Below, in pieces: positions 1 through 6,884 of a DNA stretch of 14,629 nt (positions within the stretch are counted from its first letter, which is position 1; every line of letters starts with the position of its first letter). Under the pieces are notes generated by a model. The model saw only the letters and a program-made list of their open reading frames with translations. It did no database searches and was not told where the DNA came from. The stretch covers positions 1 to 14,629 of the forward strand of contig JOBE01000095.1 of assembly GCA_000717735.1 (NCBI GenBank). The letters run 5' to 3'. Both the position numbers and the translations under genes were made by a program. The DNA comes from Streptomyces griseoluteus (GTDB lineage: Bacteria > Actinomycetota > Actinomycetes > Streptomycetales > Streptomycetaceae).

Positions 1-29
1 ACATGCACAACCTCGCCCTCGCCGGATAA
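1..29 (+). CDS. Possible 3' end of an upstream gene (partial)
   Basis: The first 29 bases read as the last eight codons and TAA stop of a plus-strand frame (frame 3) ending in residues MHNLALAG. All eight codons end in G, C or (once) A, which fits Streptomyces coding sequence. Eight codons are far too few to assign a family. In related genomes nucleoside genes often lie upstream of add, but nothing visible here shows that this is one. Confidence 0.3.
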
Positions 30-83
30 GCCGACGGGCCGAACGGCAACCAACCACGCCCAAGGCGTCCCGAAGATCATTTA

Positions 84-125
84 CGGGACAGCCCTTAGGT
101 CCTGTCTTTCGGATCAGGCCCTTAG
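84..125. repeat. Short direct repeats flanking a GACAG/CTGTC inverted pair
   Basis: The octamer GCCCTTAG occurs twice, at about 91-98 and 118-125. Between the copies lies CCTGTCTTTCGGATC, and GGACAG just before the first copy pairs with CTGTC after it. The second copy overlaps the TAA stop of the hydrolase gene. From memory, strings of this CTGTC-TTTCGGATC type recur at insertion-sequence ends in Streptomyces, so this may be a relic of an element end. No transposase is present. The rest of the gap from 30 to 121 shows nothing further. Confidence 0.3.
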
Positions 126-901
126 AAACGCCGCGCGCAACCCCCGAAGCCCGCCGCCAGGGGCATCCGCAGGCCCAGCGGCGGGGGAGCGGCCATCGCG
201 TCGGTCACCGGGCGGGCGACCGGGCGGGCGAAGAGGGCGCCGAGGACGAAGTCGACGGCCAGGGCCTGGACCTCGTCCGCGTACTGGCGGAGCGCGTGAC
301 CGTCCGAGTGCACCTCGAAGCGGCAGGTGTCCCGGTTGGCCTTCTTCGCCCGCTCGGCGAACCGGAACGACAGCTCCGGGTCCGTACGGGCGTCGTTCGT
401 GCCGTGGACGAGCAGCACCCGGCGCCCCACCAGCTGCCGTACCGCCTCCGGTTCCGCCGCCACGTCGTCCTCCGGCAGCCACGGGGCGAGCCCGAGGACC
501 GCGTCGACCGCGCCGTGCCCGGCCGCCCGCAGCGCCGCCCGGGCGCCGAGACCGTGCCCGACGAGACAGAGCGGGACGTCGCCGTACCGGCGTACCGCCT
601 CCGCGACCGCCCAGGAGGCGTCCGCCGCGAGGTTCGCGTCGGCTCCGTTCCAGCCGCGCCCGCGGTAGCGGACCACATGGGTGACGAGCCCCTCGGCCCG
701 GCCCGCCCGGACGAGGCTCCGCCCGAGCGGCAGCATCGCGGCGTGGGCCCGCGTGGAGGCGCGCCGTCCCGACACCGGCTCGCCGTCCGGAAGCAGCAGC
801 ACCACGCCGCCCACCGCCGCCGACGTCCGGGAACCTCCAACAGGCCGTCCGAGCCGGGGTCTCCGGGCGTCGGGCGGCCCCACGAGTGCGAAGTGCGCCA
901 T
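122..901 (-). CDS. Alpha/beta hydrolase-fold protein with degenerate nucleophile
   Basis: The 259-residue product has the layout of small dienelactone-hydrolase/serine-hydrolase-like alpha/beta proteins. A first hydrophobic strand (VVLLLP, about 33-38) is followed by the nucleophile elbow at 114-120, an HGTNDARTDP acid loop (about 166-175, candidate Asp170) and an HSDGH segment with candidate His202. The elbow reads V-G-H-G-L-G-A, so the position normally held by the catalytic Ser is Gly117 (codon GGT, clear in the sequence). Acid and His are kept, so a classical esterase mechanism looks impossible; it may be a binding or structural protein, or use another chemistry. The ATG at 901 has no clear Shine-Dalgarno. 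The gene lies 88 nt downstream of the acetyltransferase gene, on the same strand, so co-transcription is possible. No signal peptide is visible, so it is probably cytoplasmic. The substrate is unknown. Confidence 0.8.
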   Translation of the reverse strand: MAHFALVGPPDARRPRLGRPVGGSRTSAAVGGVVLLLPDGEPVSGRRASTRAHAAMLPLGRSLVRAGRAEGLVTHVVRYRGRGWNGADANLAADASWAVAEAVRRYGDVPLCLVGHGLGARAALRAAGHGAVDAVLGLAPWLPEDDVAAEPEAVRQLVGRRVLLVHGTNDARTDPELSFRFAERAKKANRDTCRFEVHSDGHALRQYADEVQALAVDFVLGALFARPVARPVTDAMAAPPPLGLRMPLAAGFGGCARRF

Positions 902-989
902 AGCAGAACAGTCTCAGAAGCGGAGGTGTACGCCAGCCGTACGCGCGGTCACCGTTACATATCGCCGCTCGGGCGAACGCCCCCCACCC

Positions 990-1763
990 CTATGCCCGTT
1001 CGAAGCGGGTGACGTGCCCGAGGGCGGTGAAGCCCCGCCGCCCGTACCAGCGGTGCGGCCAGTTCGCCGGGTTCGCGGTCAGGAAGCGGGTGCCGCAGCC
1101 CGCGTCGGCGGCCGTCCGGAGCGCCGTGTCGAGAACGGCGCCCGCGTGGCCCTGCCGGAGGTGCGCCTCCACCGTGACCAGGTCCTCCACCTGCGCCCCC
1201 CCGGACGCGGGGTCCAGATACAGGTCGGCCCAGGCGGCCACCTCGCCCGAGGCGGTGTGCGAGGCGAGGAACCGTACGTCCTCGGCGCCGCGCCGCCGGG
1301 CCGCCCGCCGCTCCACCAGGTCGACGAGCAGACCCTCCCCGACCCCGGGTATGAAGCGCCGCCAGGACTCCGCGACCGGTCCGCGCAGCGCGTCGAGGCC
1401 CACCGCGTGCGCCCCGCCGTCCGCGGGCACCGGGCCGGTGTGCAGCATGACGAGGGACGTGGAACGGACGTACCCGGCCCCCGCCAGCGGCTCCGCGCAG
1501 GCCGCTGCCAGCTCCTCGTCGAGGACGTACACCTGGCGGTGCGGCAGATGCCCGAGGGCCTCGTCGGCGAACCCGGCAAGCGCGGCCGGATCGGCCGCCC
1601 CGTCGACCAGGACGTGGTTGTTCCTCCGAGACCCCGGGTACGCGTCGTCGAGCGCCGCGAAGCCCCCGGGGAAGTCGACCGTGCGGGCGGCCTGACGGCG
1701 GTGGAAGTCGACCAGGAAGCGGTGGATGCGCGGCAGTTCGGAGCCGGTCGCCGTAGCGGTCAT
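990..1763 (-). CDS. GNAT family N-acetyltransferase
   Basis: The 257-residue product has a C-terminal GNAT domain. The acetyl-CoA-binding stretch is at about 205-215, with the signature L-R-Q-G-H-A-G (the R/Q-x-x-G-x-A/G loop). It follows a strand carrying VEDLVTVEAHL. The C-terminal part has the W-Y-x-R-x-G-F segment (WYGRRGFTALG) that closes many GNAT folds. The N-terminal half is less conserved and may be a degenerate second GNAT-like domain, as in other acetyltransferases of about 250-300 residues. Such enzymes transfer acetyl from acetyl-CoA to an amine; the acceptor cannot be read from sequence. The ATG at 1763 lies 6 nt after a TAAGCT hexamer on the minus strand and has no Shine-Dalgarno, which suggests a leaderless mRNA. 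Confidence 0.85.
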   Translation of the reverse strand: MTATATGSELPRIHRFLVDFHRRQAARTVDFPGGFAALDDAYPGSRRNNHVLVDGAADPAALAGFADEALGHLPHRQVYVLDEELAAACAEPLAGAGYVRSTSLVMLHTGPVPADGGAHAVGLDALRGPVAESWRRFIPGVGEGLLVDLVERRAARRRGAEDVRFLASHTASGEVAAWADLYLDPASGGAQVEDLVTVEAHLRQGHAGAVLDTALRTAADAGCGTRFLTANPANWPHRWYGRRGFTALGHVTRFERA

Positions 1764-1769
1764 CCAGGC

Positions 1770-1775
1770 AGCTTA
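1770..1775 (-). promoter_or_regulatory. -10 box of the GNAT gene (leaderless start)
   Basis: On the minus strand TAAGCT is followed by six bases (GCCTGG) and then the ATG at 1763. A start point about 6-7 nt after the -10 box would fall on the start codon. The -35 region (TTCGTG, 17-nt spacer) is weak. Confidence 0.45.
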
Positions 1776-1967
1776 GGAGCTCACCCGGCCGACACGAAGG
1801 GCCGCACGTCCCGCGAGGGCAGGGGGCGCATCCGTGCGGCGAGCCGTCCGCGGCGGGCTCCGCGCGAGGCGCTGGGCGGGCCGCGTGGCCGTGGGAGTGT
1901 GTCCATTTCCCCCGGGGGTTGTTGACGCTGGGAGCGCGCGAGAAAACGTCGGGTCACGAGGGGCGAT

Positions 1968-1979
1968 CTACGCGCGTAG
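1968..1979. promoter_or_regulatory. 12-bp palindromic operator upstream of add
   Basis: CTACGCGCGTAG is a perfect palindrome 4 nt upstream of the add -10 box, between the -10 and where a -35 would be, a typical repressor position. The identical 12-mer occurs once more in the window, at 13108-13119 before deoC. Both genes act in (deoxy)nucleoside catabolism. The cognate regulator is not in this window and I cannot name it from sequence. Confidence 0.65.
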
Positions 1980-1983
1980 GGGC

Positions 1984-1989
1984 TAGAGT
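1984..1989 (+). promoter_or_regulatory. -10 box of add (leaderless start)
   Basis: TAGAGT, a good match to the Streptomyces TAgrrT hexamer, lies 6 nt before the add ATG. No Shine-Dalgarno is present. Transcription would start at or next to the A of the start codon, giving a leaderless mRNA. No good -35 is visible at the usual spacing. Confidence 0.6.
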
Positions 1990-1995
1990 GCCGAA

Positions 1996-3150
1996 ATGAC
2001 GAGCCAGACTCCCAGCGTTCCCGGCGCGGACCAGATCCGGCGCGCCCCGAAGGTGCTGCTCCACGACCACCTCGACGGCGGACTGCGCCCCGGCACGATC
2101 ATCGAACTCGCACGGAAGCAGGGCTACGGGCAGCTCCCCGAGGCGGATCCCGACAAGCTCGGCATCTGGTTCCGCGAAGCCGCCGACTCCGGTTCCCTGG
2201 AGCGGTATCTGGAGACCTTCGCGCACACCTGTGCCGTCATGCAGACCCGTGAGGCCCTCTTCCGCGTCGCCGCCGAGTGCGCCGTCGACCTCGCCGAGGA
2301 CGGCGTCGTGTACGCGGAGGTGCGCTACGCGCCCGAGCAGCACCTGGAGGGCGGCCTCACCCTGGAGGAGGTCGTGGAGGCCGTCAACGAGGGTTTCCGG
2401 GAGGGCGAGCGGCAGGCCAGGGCGAACGGGCACCGCATCAGGGTCGGCGCCCTGCTCACCGCGATGCGGCACGCCGCCCGCGCCCTGGAGATCGCCGAGC
2501 TCGCCAACCGCTACCGCGACACGGGCGTCGTCGGCTTCGACATCGCGGGCGCCGAGGCGGGCTACCCGCCCACCCGCCACCTCGACGCCTTCGAGTACCT
2601 CAAGCGGGAGAACAACCACTTCACGATCCACGCGGGCGAGGCCTTCGGGCTGCCCTCGATCTGGCAGGCGCTCCAGTGGTGCGGCGCCGACCGGCTCGGT
2701 CACGGCGTCCGGATCATCGACGACATCGAGGTCGCCGACGACGGCTCGGTGACCCTCGGCCGGCTGGCCTCCTACGTGCGTGACAAGCGCATCCCGCTGG
2801 AGATGTGCCCCTCCTCGAACCTCCAGACGGGCGCCGCCGCCTCCATCGCCGAGCACCCCATCGGTCTGCTCCGCAGGCTGCACTTCCGGGCAACGGTCAA
2901 CACCGACAACCGGCTCATGAGCGGGACGACCATGAGCCGGGAATTCGAGCTGCTGATCGATGCATTCGATTACACGCTCGACGACATGCAGTGGTTCACT
3001 GTCAATGCGATGAAATCAGCGTTCATTCCTTTCGATGAACGCCTGGCCATGATCAACGATGTCATCAAGCCCGGATATGCCGAGCTGAAGTCCGAATGGC
3101 TGTTCCAGCAGACCGCCACGACCAGCGAGTCTTCCCGTACGACGGGCTGA
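1996..3150 (+). CDS. add: Adenosine deaminase
   Basis: The 384-residue product hydrolyses (deoxy)adenosine to (deoxy)inosine plus ammonia in purine salvage, in the cytoplasm. The zinc ligands and catalytic residues of the family are in place. LHDHLDGG gives His23 and His25. IHAGE gives His212 and the proton-shuttle Glu215. RLGHG gives His236. VNTD gives Asp304. After that Asp the usual second Asp is Asn (NTDNR). I recall this as the usual form in actinobacterial members rather than a defect. CPSSNLQTG (281-289) is also typical. The start is supported by the -10 box 6 nt upstream. Expression is probably controlled by the palindrome at 1968-1979, shared with deoC. The last 60 or so codons are noticeably richer in A/T-ending codons than the rest of the gene. 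Confidence 0.96.
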   Translation: MTSQTPSVPGADQIRRAPKVLLHDHLDGGLRPGTIIELARKQGYGQLPEADPDKLGIWFREAADSGSLERYLETFAHTCAVMQTREALFRVAAECAVDLAEDGVVYAEVRYAPEQHLEGGLTLEEVVEAVNEGFREGERQARANGHRIRVGALLTAMRHAARALEIAELANRYRDTGVVGFDIAGAEAGYPPTRHLDAFEYLKRENNHFTIHAGEAFGLPSIWQALQWCGADRLGHGVRIIDDIEVADDGSVTLGRLASYVRDKRIPLEMCPSSNLQTGAAASIAEHPIGLLRRLHFRATVNTDNRLMSGTTMSREFELLIDAFDYTLDDMQWFTVNAMKSAFIPFDERLAMINDVIKPGYAELKSEWLFQQTATTSESSRTTG

Positions 3151-3173
3151 GAACCAGCCCGCCACATGGGCGG

Positions 3174-3206
3174 AAGCGGCCGGGGAAGCGTGACACCCGG
3201 CCGCTT
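3174..3206 (+). terminator. Hairpin terminator of add
   Basis: A perfect 11-bp inverted repeat (AAGCGGCCGGG / CCCGGCCGCTT) with an 11-nt loop lies 24 nt after the add stop. It is followed only by a single extra T before CCGG, which fits the U-poor terminators of Streptomyces. Confidence 0.75.
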
Positions 3207-3214
3207 TCCGGTGT

Positions 3215-3243
3215 TTGCGGAGGAGTCGTTACCTGGTTAGGTT
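3215..3243 (+). promoter_or_regulatory. Vegetative-type promoter of the small secreted protein
   Basis: TTGCGG (3215-3220) and TAGGTT (3238-3243) are separated by 17 nt, a good match to the principal sigma factor consensus. They precede a leader of about 73 nt with AAGGAAG (3308-3314), 8 nt before the ATG at 3323. Confidence 0.6.
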
Positions 3244-3322
3244 GCAGAGCCGCTCTGCATTCCCAGGATTTCCCCGCCCGGCTTTCCCGGAAGCCCCCGG
3301 ATTCCACAAGGAAGATTTTCAG

Positions 3323-3688
3323 ATGAAGCAGTCTGCCGCCAAGAAGCTCGGTGTCGCCGCTCTCGGTGCCGCTTTCGCCGCCGCTGCCGCCGGCACGGCC
3401 TCCGCCGCACCGTCCCTGCCCGTCGGTGCCGACGCGCTGGGCACGGTGACCCAGGCCGTCCCGCTGGGTGACGGCCTCACCGAGCTCCCCGACGGCGCCG
3501 CCGAGTCCCTCGGTGCCGGTCAGGGCGCCCTCGGCCAGGGTCTCGACCAGGGTGTGAAGACCCTCCCGGCCGCCGCCGGACAGGCCACCCAGAACCTCCC
3601 GCTCGACGCCGCCGCCGGCGGCCTCGGCGCCACCCCGCTCGGCGGCCTCCTCGGCGGCCTGCCGCTGGGGGGCCTGCCGATCGGCTGA
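3323..3688 (+). CDS. Small secreted Ala/Gly/Leu-rich protein
   Basis: The 121-residue product starts with a clear Sec signal peptide: MKQSAAKK, then a hydrophobic Ala-rich core, then a cleavage site after TASA (about residue 28). The mature part is about 93 residues with no Cys, no Trp and no aromatic core. It is dominated by Ala, Gly, Leu and Pro, with repeated short units such as LPLG, PLGG and GGL near the C-terminus (LGGLLGGLPLGGLPIG). Low complexity without cysteines points to an exported structural or surface-associated peptide rather than an enzyme. The ATG is preceded by AAGGAAG at good spacing, which argues against an upstream extension of the frame. It is a monocistronic unit between two hairpin terminators. 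A second protein of the same style is encoded at 9346-9744. I do not recognise a family with known function. Confidence 0.85.
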   Translation: MKQSAAKKLGVAALGAAFAAAAAGTASAAPSLPVGADALGTVTQAVPLGDGLTELPDGAAESLGAGQGALGQGLDQGVKTLPAAAGQATQNLPLDAAAGGLGATPLGGLLGGLPLGGLPIG

Positions 3689-3701
3689 CCGACGCCGCAC
3701 A

Positions 3702-3749
3702 CGCCGAAGGGGCGCGCACCCGGTCTCCCGGGTACGCGCCCCTTCGGCG
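3702..3749. terminator. Two-tier bidirectional terminator
   Basis: A 15-bp perfect arm (3702-3716 with 3735-3749, CGCCGAAGGGGCGCG and its complement) is followed by one C/A mismatch. A second 6-bp stem (ACCCGG/CCGGGT) then closes on a TCTC loop. It lies between the convergent secreted-protein and PspC genes and can serve both strands. Confidence 0.85.
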
Positions 3750-3768
3750 TACGTGGACGGTGCGGCGG

Positions 3769-3969
3769 CTACCAGGCCGCGCTCGCGCTCTTCTCCGCCG
3801 GCAGGAACACCCACAGCGCCAGATAGATCAGGAACTGCGGTCCGGGCAGCAGGCACGAGGCCACGAAGATCACGCGCATCGTCGTCGCGGAGGTGCCGAA
3901 GCGCCGGGCCAGCGCCGCGCACACTCCGCCGATCACGCGTCCGTCACGGGGGCGGGTCAGTGCGGCCAT
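3769..3969 (-). CDS. PspC-domain membrane protein
   Basis: The 66-residue product is essentially one PspC domain. The N-terminal LTRPRDGRVIGGVCAALA carries the typical R-x-x-x-G-R-x-I-x-G-V-C-x-G/A-x-A pattern. Next comes RFGTSATTMRVIF, then a hydrophobic segment (about 34-56, VIFVASCLLPGPQFLIYLALWVF) ending in LP. PspC proteins are small membrane proteins linked to envelope stress, acting as partners or sensors in phage-shock-type responses. Stand-alone 60-70 residue versions are common in Streptomyces. The start is well supported by AAGGAG (3976-3981 on the plus strand), 6 nt upstream of the ATG. It is the last gene of the minus-strand run that begins with afsQ1, 90 nt after the VanZ-like gene, and may be co-transcribed or have its own promoter in that gap. 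Confidence 0.88.
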   Translation of the reverse strand: MAALTRPRDGRVIGGVCAALARRFGTSATTMRVIFVASCLLPGPQFLIYLALWVFLPAEKSASAAW

Positions 3970-3993
3970 GGTGGGCTCCTTCGGAGTCGGTCC

Positions 3994-4016
3994 GGGAGCC
4001 GCTCCGTCGGGCTCCC
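3994..4016. other. Inverted repeat in the PspC gene leader
   Basis: GGGAGCC and GGCTCCC form a 7-bp perfect stem around a 9-nt loop between the VanZ-like and PspC genes. It could be a weak terminator for the upstream operon or a leader hairpin ahead of the PspC gene. The sequence does not decide. Confidence 0.4.
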
Positions 4017-4059
4017 GATGACTCCATACTGCCGCCGCACGGGGCTCGCGGGCGTCGGC

Positions 4060-4728
4060 CTACCGGGCGATGGGGACCCTGGTAATCGTCGGGGTCGCAC
4101 CCTGAGGTCCCTCGTTCCGCAGCAGGGCGGAACCCTCACCCCGGCCGGCTCCCGTGGGGGAGCCCGACCGGCCCGCGCCCGACCTGCGGCGCAGCCAGGC
4201 CCGCCCCGCCGGGACGAACAGAAGGTGCGCGAGGGCCACCCCCGCGGTGTTCAGGAGGATCGAGTCCACGTCCACCACCTGACCCGGTACGGCGGTCTGC
4301 AGCAGCTCCACGGCAAGCGACACCAGCGCCCCGGCGGCGGTCGTACGGGCGAGGGAGGCCCAGGGGGAGACGTGCAGCCGGCCTTCGGCCATCGGCAGCA
4401 GCACCCCGAGCGGGGCCAGCAGCAGCAGGCCCTCGCCGATCAGCCGGACCGCCTCGGCGGTGCCGAGGGCGAGATCGGCCCGGAGGCCGTTCAGCGGGAC
4501 GGTGTTCGGCGCGGTCACCCAGGCCACGTCCCGTGGACGCAGGCTGACCCAGGCGACGAGCAGCAGATGCGCGAGGACGAGGACGAACCCCGCCACGCGG
4601 ACGACCACGGCGGCACTGCCGCCCGAACCTTGACGCTGCACGCCCCCCAAGACGCCCGCGGTAGCGGAATCGGTTCCGCCGACCGCCGCACGGATCGGCC
4701 CGACCGGTCGGCCCGTTCGACCGGTCAC
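4060..4728 (-). CDS. VanZ-like family membrane protein
   Basis: The 222-residue product (GTG start) has the VanZ-like layout. A first membrane segment lies at about 41-62, followed by NTVPLN (75-80), the conserved loop of this family. A second segment is at about 95-113 (GEGLLLLAPLGVLLP) and a third at about 124-146 containing LAVELLQ. Then comes VDVDSILLNTAGVALA (about 152-167), the signature V-D-x-D-D/S-x-x-x-N-T-x-G, in the last membrane segment. VanZ itself gives low-level teicoplanin resistance by an unknown mechanism; most homologues are uncharacterised. A basic, disordered C-terminal tail of about 45 residues follows. The start is uncertain: the first 35 residues are low complexity, and internal GTG or TTG codons near residues 26-30 are equally plausible. 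It sits 30 nt behind the lipoprotein gene, so it is probably part of the afsQ operon. Confidence 0.85.
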   Translation of the reverse strand: MTGRTGRPVGPIRAAVGGTDSATAGVLGGVQRQGSGGSAAVVVRVAGFVLVLAHLLLVAWVSLRPRDVAWVTAPNTVPLNGLRADLALGTAEAVRLIGEGLLLLAPLGVLLPMAEGRLHVSPWASLARTTAAGALVSLAVELLQTAVPGQVVDVDSILLNTAGVALAHLLFVPAGRAWLRRRSGAGRSGSPTGAGRGEGSALLRNEGPQGATPTITRVPIAR

Positions 4729-4758
4729 CCGGTCGGCCCGCCCGGCCGGCCCACCCGA

Positions 4759-5358
4759 TCAGCCCGTCGCCGGTGCCGTGGGCGGTGCCGACTCCGGGCG
4801 CTCGCGCAGTTCCGTCGTGCACCGGTAGCGCTTCGGCGGGTACCCGCCGGGGCCGCCGAGCAGGACCGTGCGGCCGCCCGCACTCGCGGAGCTCTCCGCG
4901 AGCGTGCAGACCAGCTGCGACAGGGCCGTCGGCGCCAGGTCCTCCGGTTGACGGCTCAGCCGCAGCGTGCCCGCCGGGTCGTCCTGACGGCCGCCGCTCA
5001 CCGCGAGGGGTCCGCGCACCGCCGTCGTGAAGCCGGCCTGCCGCTCGCTCTCCGAGGGCTCGGCGAGCAGCTGCGCGAGCAGCCCCGTGGCCGTCCGCAC
5101 CGGATCGCCATCCGCCTTCTCCGGCAGCGGCGACCGCCGGTCCACCGCCTCCAGCTGCGAGCCGCAGACCAGGAACACCCGGACCGGCACGCCCTGCACC
5201 GCCGCGCCCGTGGCGCCGTCCTCCGTCAGGCTGCACGGGACCCGGGAGGGGGCCGCGCCCGCGTCCACCGGGACCGACGTGGTGCGGATCCCGCAGCCGG
5301 AGACCACAAGGGTGAGCGCGGCGGCCACCAGAGCGCCCGTACGACCGAAGGTGCTCAC
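4759..5358 (-). CDS. Lipoprotein downstream of AfsQ2, GerMN-like
   Basis: The 199-residue product has a lipoprotein signal: basic start (FGRTG), hydrophobic core, and lipobox V-S-G-C with the lipidated Cys at residue 22. The export portion resembles a GerMN domain (as in LpqB and germination proteins). PVRVFLVCGSQLEAVDRRSP is followed by a Leu-rich helix (GLLAQLLAEPSESERQAGF) and TTAVRG. The GTG start overlaps the afsQ2 stop by 4 nt (GTGA), so it is translationally coupled. That coupling indicates a role in the same signalling unit, perhaps as an extracytoplasmic partner of the kinase. In S. coelicolor the gene at this position has been described as a lipoprotein of the afsQ locus (recollection). 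A longer upstream extension of the frame lies inside the kinase gene and is rejected. Function is inferred from context only. Confidence 0.85.
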   Translation of the reverse strand: MSTFGRTGALVAAALTLVVSGCGIRTTSVPVDAGAAPSRVPCSLTEDGATGAAVQGVPVRVFLVCGSQLEAVDRRSPLPEKADGDPVRTATGLLAQLLAEPSESERQAGFTTAVRGPLAVSGGRQDDPAGTLRLSRQPEDLAPTALSQLVCTLAESSASAGGRTVLLGGPGGYPPKRYRCTTELRERPESAPPTAPATG

Positions 5359-6884
5359 GCTTCCTCCACCTCGCCCTGACTGCTGCGGGTCTGCACCTCG
5401 CGCGTGATCCCGGAGGCGTCGAGGGGCAGGCGCAGGACGAACATCGCGCCGTCCACCGCCCCGTCCTCGCCGACCGAGTTGGACGCGGTGATCGAGCCGC
5501 CGTGGATCAGCGCGTTCTCCATGGCGATCGACAGGCCGAGTCCACTGCCCTCGGACCGCGGCCGGGACGCGCTCGCCTTGTAGAAGCGGTCGAAGACGTG
5601 CGGCAGCACCTCTTCGGGGATGCCGGGTCCGTGGTCCCGTACCGCGATGACCAGCTCGTCGTCCTCCGTGCGCACCGAGACCCGGACCGGCGAACCGCCG
5701 TGCTTCAGCGCGTTGCCGATCAGGTTCGCCAGGATCACGTCGAGCCGGCGCGGGTCGAGCGGTGCCACGATCCCGCGCTCGGCGTCCAGGTCGACGGCGT
5801 CGAGCCAGGCCCGTGCGTCGATGCACGCCGTGATCTGGTCGGCGATGTCGACCTCGTCGAGGACGAGCCGGGCGGTGCCCGCGTCGAAGCGGGTCACCTC
5901 CATCAGGTTCTCCACCAGGTCGTTGAGGCGCCGGGTCTCGCTGACGACGAGTGCCACCGCCGGGGCGATCATGGGGTCGAGGGAGTCCTGCTCGTCCTCC
6001 AGGACCTCCGTGACGGCCGTGAGCGCGGTCAGCGGGGTCCGCAGCTCGTGCGACATGTCGGCCACGAACCGCCGGGAGGACTCCTCCCGGGCGCTCATGT
6101 CCGCGACCTTCTTCTGCAGGGACTCGGCCGCGCTGTTGAACGTCCGGGAGAGATCGGCGAGTTCGTCGGCGCCGGTGACCCGCAGGCGGGTGTCGAGCTT
6201 GCCCTCGCCGAGCTGCCTGGCCGCCTCGCCGAGCCGGTGCACCGGGCGCAGCACGGTCGTCGCCGCGACCTGCGCGAGCAGCACCGAGCCGACCACCGCG
6301 AGCGCGGTGGCGATCCCGAGGGACCAGGCGAGCGAGTTCAGGTCGGCCTTCTCCGCGGCCAGCGACTTGAACATGTAGCCGGCCGGCCCGCCGCCGTCGA
6401 TCCGGGTCCCGCCGACCAGGTACGGCGTCCCGTTCCGCTCCGTACGCTGCCAGAACAGGTGGTACGGGTGCGGGTTGGCCTCCGTCACCGGCCGCTTCGT
6501 GTTCACGGCGTCCCGCAGCGGACGCGGCACGTCGGCCAGGGTGAAGTCGTCGGGGTCCGAGGCGCCGACGATCGGCTTGCCCGCGTCCCGCTCGCCGAGC
6601 AGCAGCACCTGGTAGCCGGCGCTGCCGCTCGCCATCTGTTCGGCGGTCCGCCGCAGGTCGTCCTGGGTGGGCCGGAGCGGCAGCGTCGCCGCCCGGTTCT
6701 GCATCTCCTGGCGGAAGTCGTTGAGCGCCCCGTCCTGGGTACGGGTCAGCACCGCCTCGCGGTTCAGCCAGTACGCGATGCCGGACGCGGCGACGGCCGC
6801 GGTGAGCGCGACCAGGGCGAAGACGACGACGAGCCGAAGCCGCAGGCTGGACAGGCGCAGCCGGGTGAGGATCCCCTTGCTCAC
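5355..6884 (-). CDS. afsQ2: Sensor histidine kinase AfsQ2
   Basis: The 509-residue product is a classical membrane kinase. A first membrane helix lies at about 17-40 and an extracytoplasmic sensor region at about 41-185. A second helix is at about 186-208 and a HAMP linker at about 209-262. The HisKA phospho-acceptor is MSHELRTPL (His279). The ATP-binding domain carries the N box (NLIGNALKH, 387-395), G1 (DHGPGIP, 417-423), F box (FDRFYK, 431-436) and G2 (GSGLGLS, 446-452). It should autophosphorylate and phosphorylate AfsQ1. In S. coelicolor AfsQ1/Q2 affects antibiotic production, nitrogen-related genes and development on particular media. The GTG start overlaps the afsQ1 stop by 4 nt (GTGA) and its own stop overlaps the lipoprotein start in the same way. 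All catalytic boxes are intact. The signal sensed is unknown. Confidence 0.95.
   Translation of the reverse strand: MSKGILTRLRLSSLRLRLVVVFALVALTAAVAASGIAYWLNREAVLTRTQDGALNDFRQEMQNRAATLPLRPTQDDLRRTAEQMASGSAGYQVLLLGERDAGKPIVGASDPDDFTLADVPRPLRDAVNTKRPVTEANPHPYHLFWQRTERNGTPYLVGGTRIDGGGPAGYMFKSLAAEKADLNSLAWSLGIATALAVVGSVLLAQVAATTVLRPVHRLGEAARQLGEGKLDTRLRVTGADELADLSRTFNSAAESLQKKVADMSAREESSRRFVADMSHELRTPLTALTAVTEVLEDEQDSLDPMIAPAVALVVSETRRLNDLVENLMEVTRFDAGTARLVLDEVDIADQITACIDARAWLDAVDLDAERGIVAPLDPRRLDVILANLIGNALKHGGSPVRVSVRTEDDELVIAVRDHGPGIPEEVLPHVFDRFYKASASRPRSEGSGLGLSIAMENALIHGGSITASNSVGEDGAVDGAMFVLRLPLDASGITREVQTRSSQGEVEEA

Noticed and set aside
4680..4758. Repeated GGTCGGCCCG and GACCGGTC units between the lipoprotein and VanZ-like genes
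   Set aside because: Short, imperfect and within the low-complexity start of the VanZ-like frame; I cannot separate them from GC-rich background or a weak hairpin.
3760..5379. Plus-strand open frame of 539 codons
   Set aside because: Antisense to the PspC, VanZ-like and lipoprotein genes, which have ribosome site, lipobox and membrane segments as independent support.
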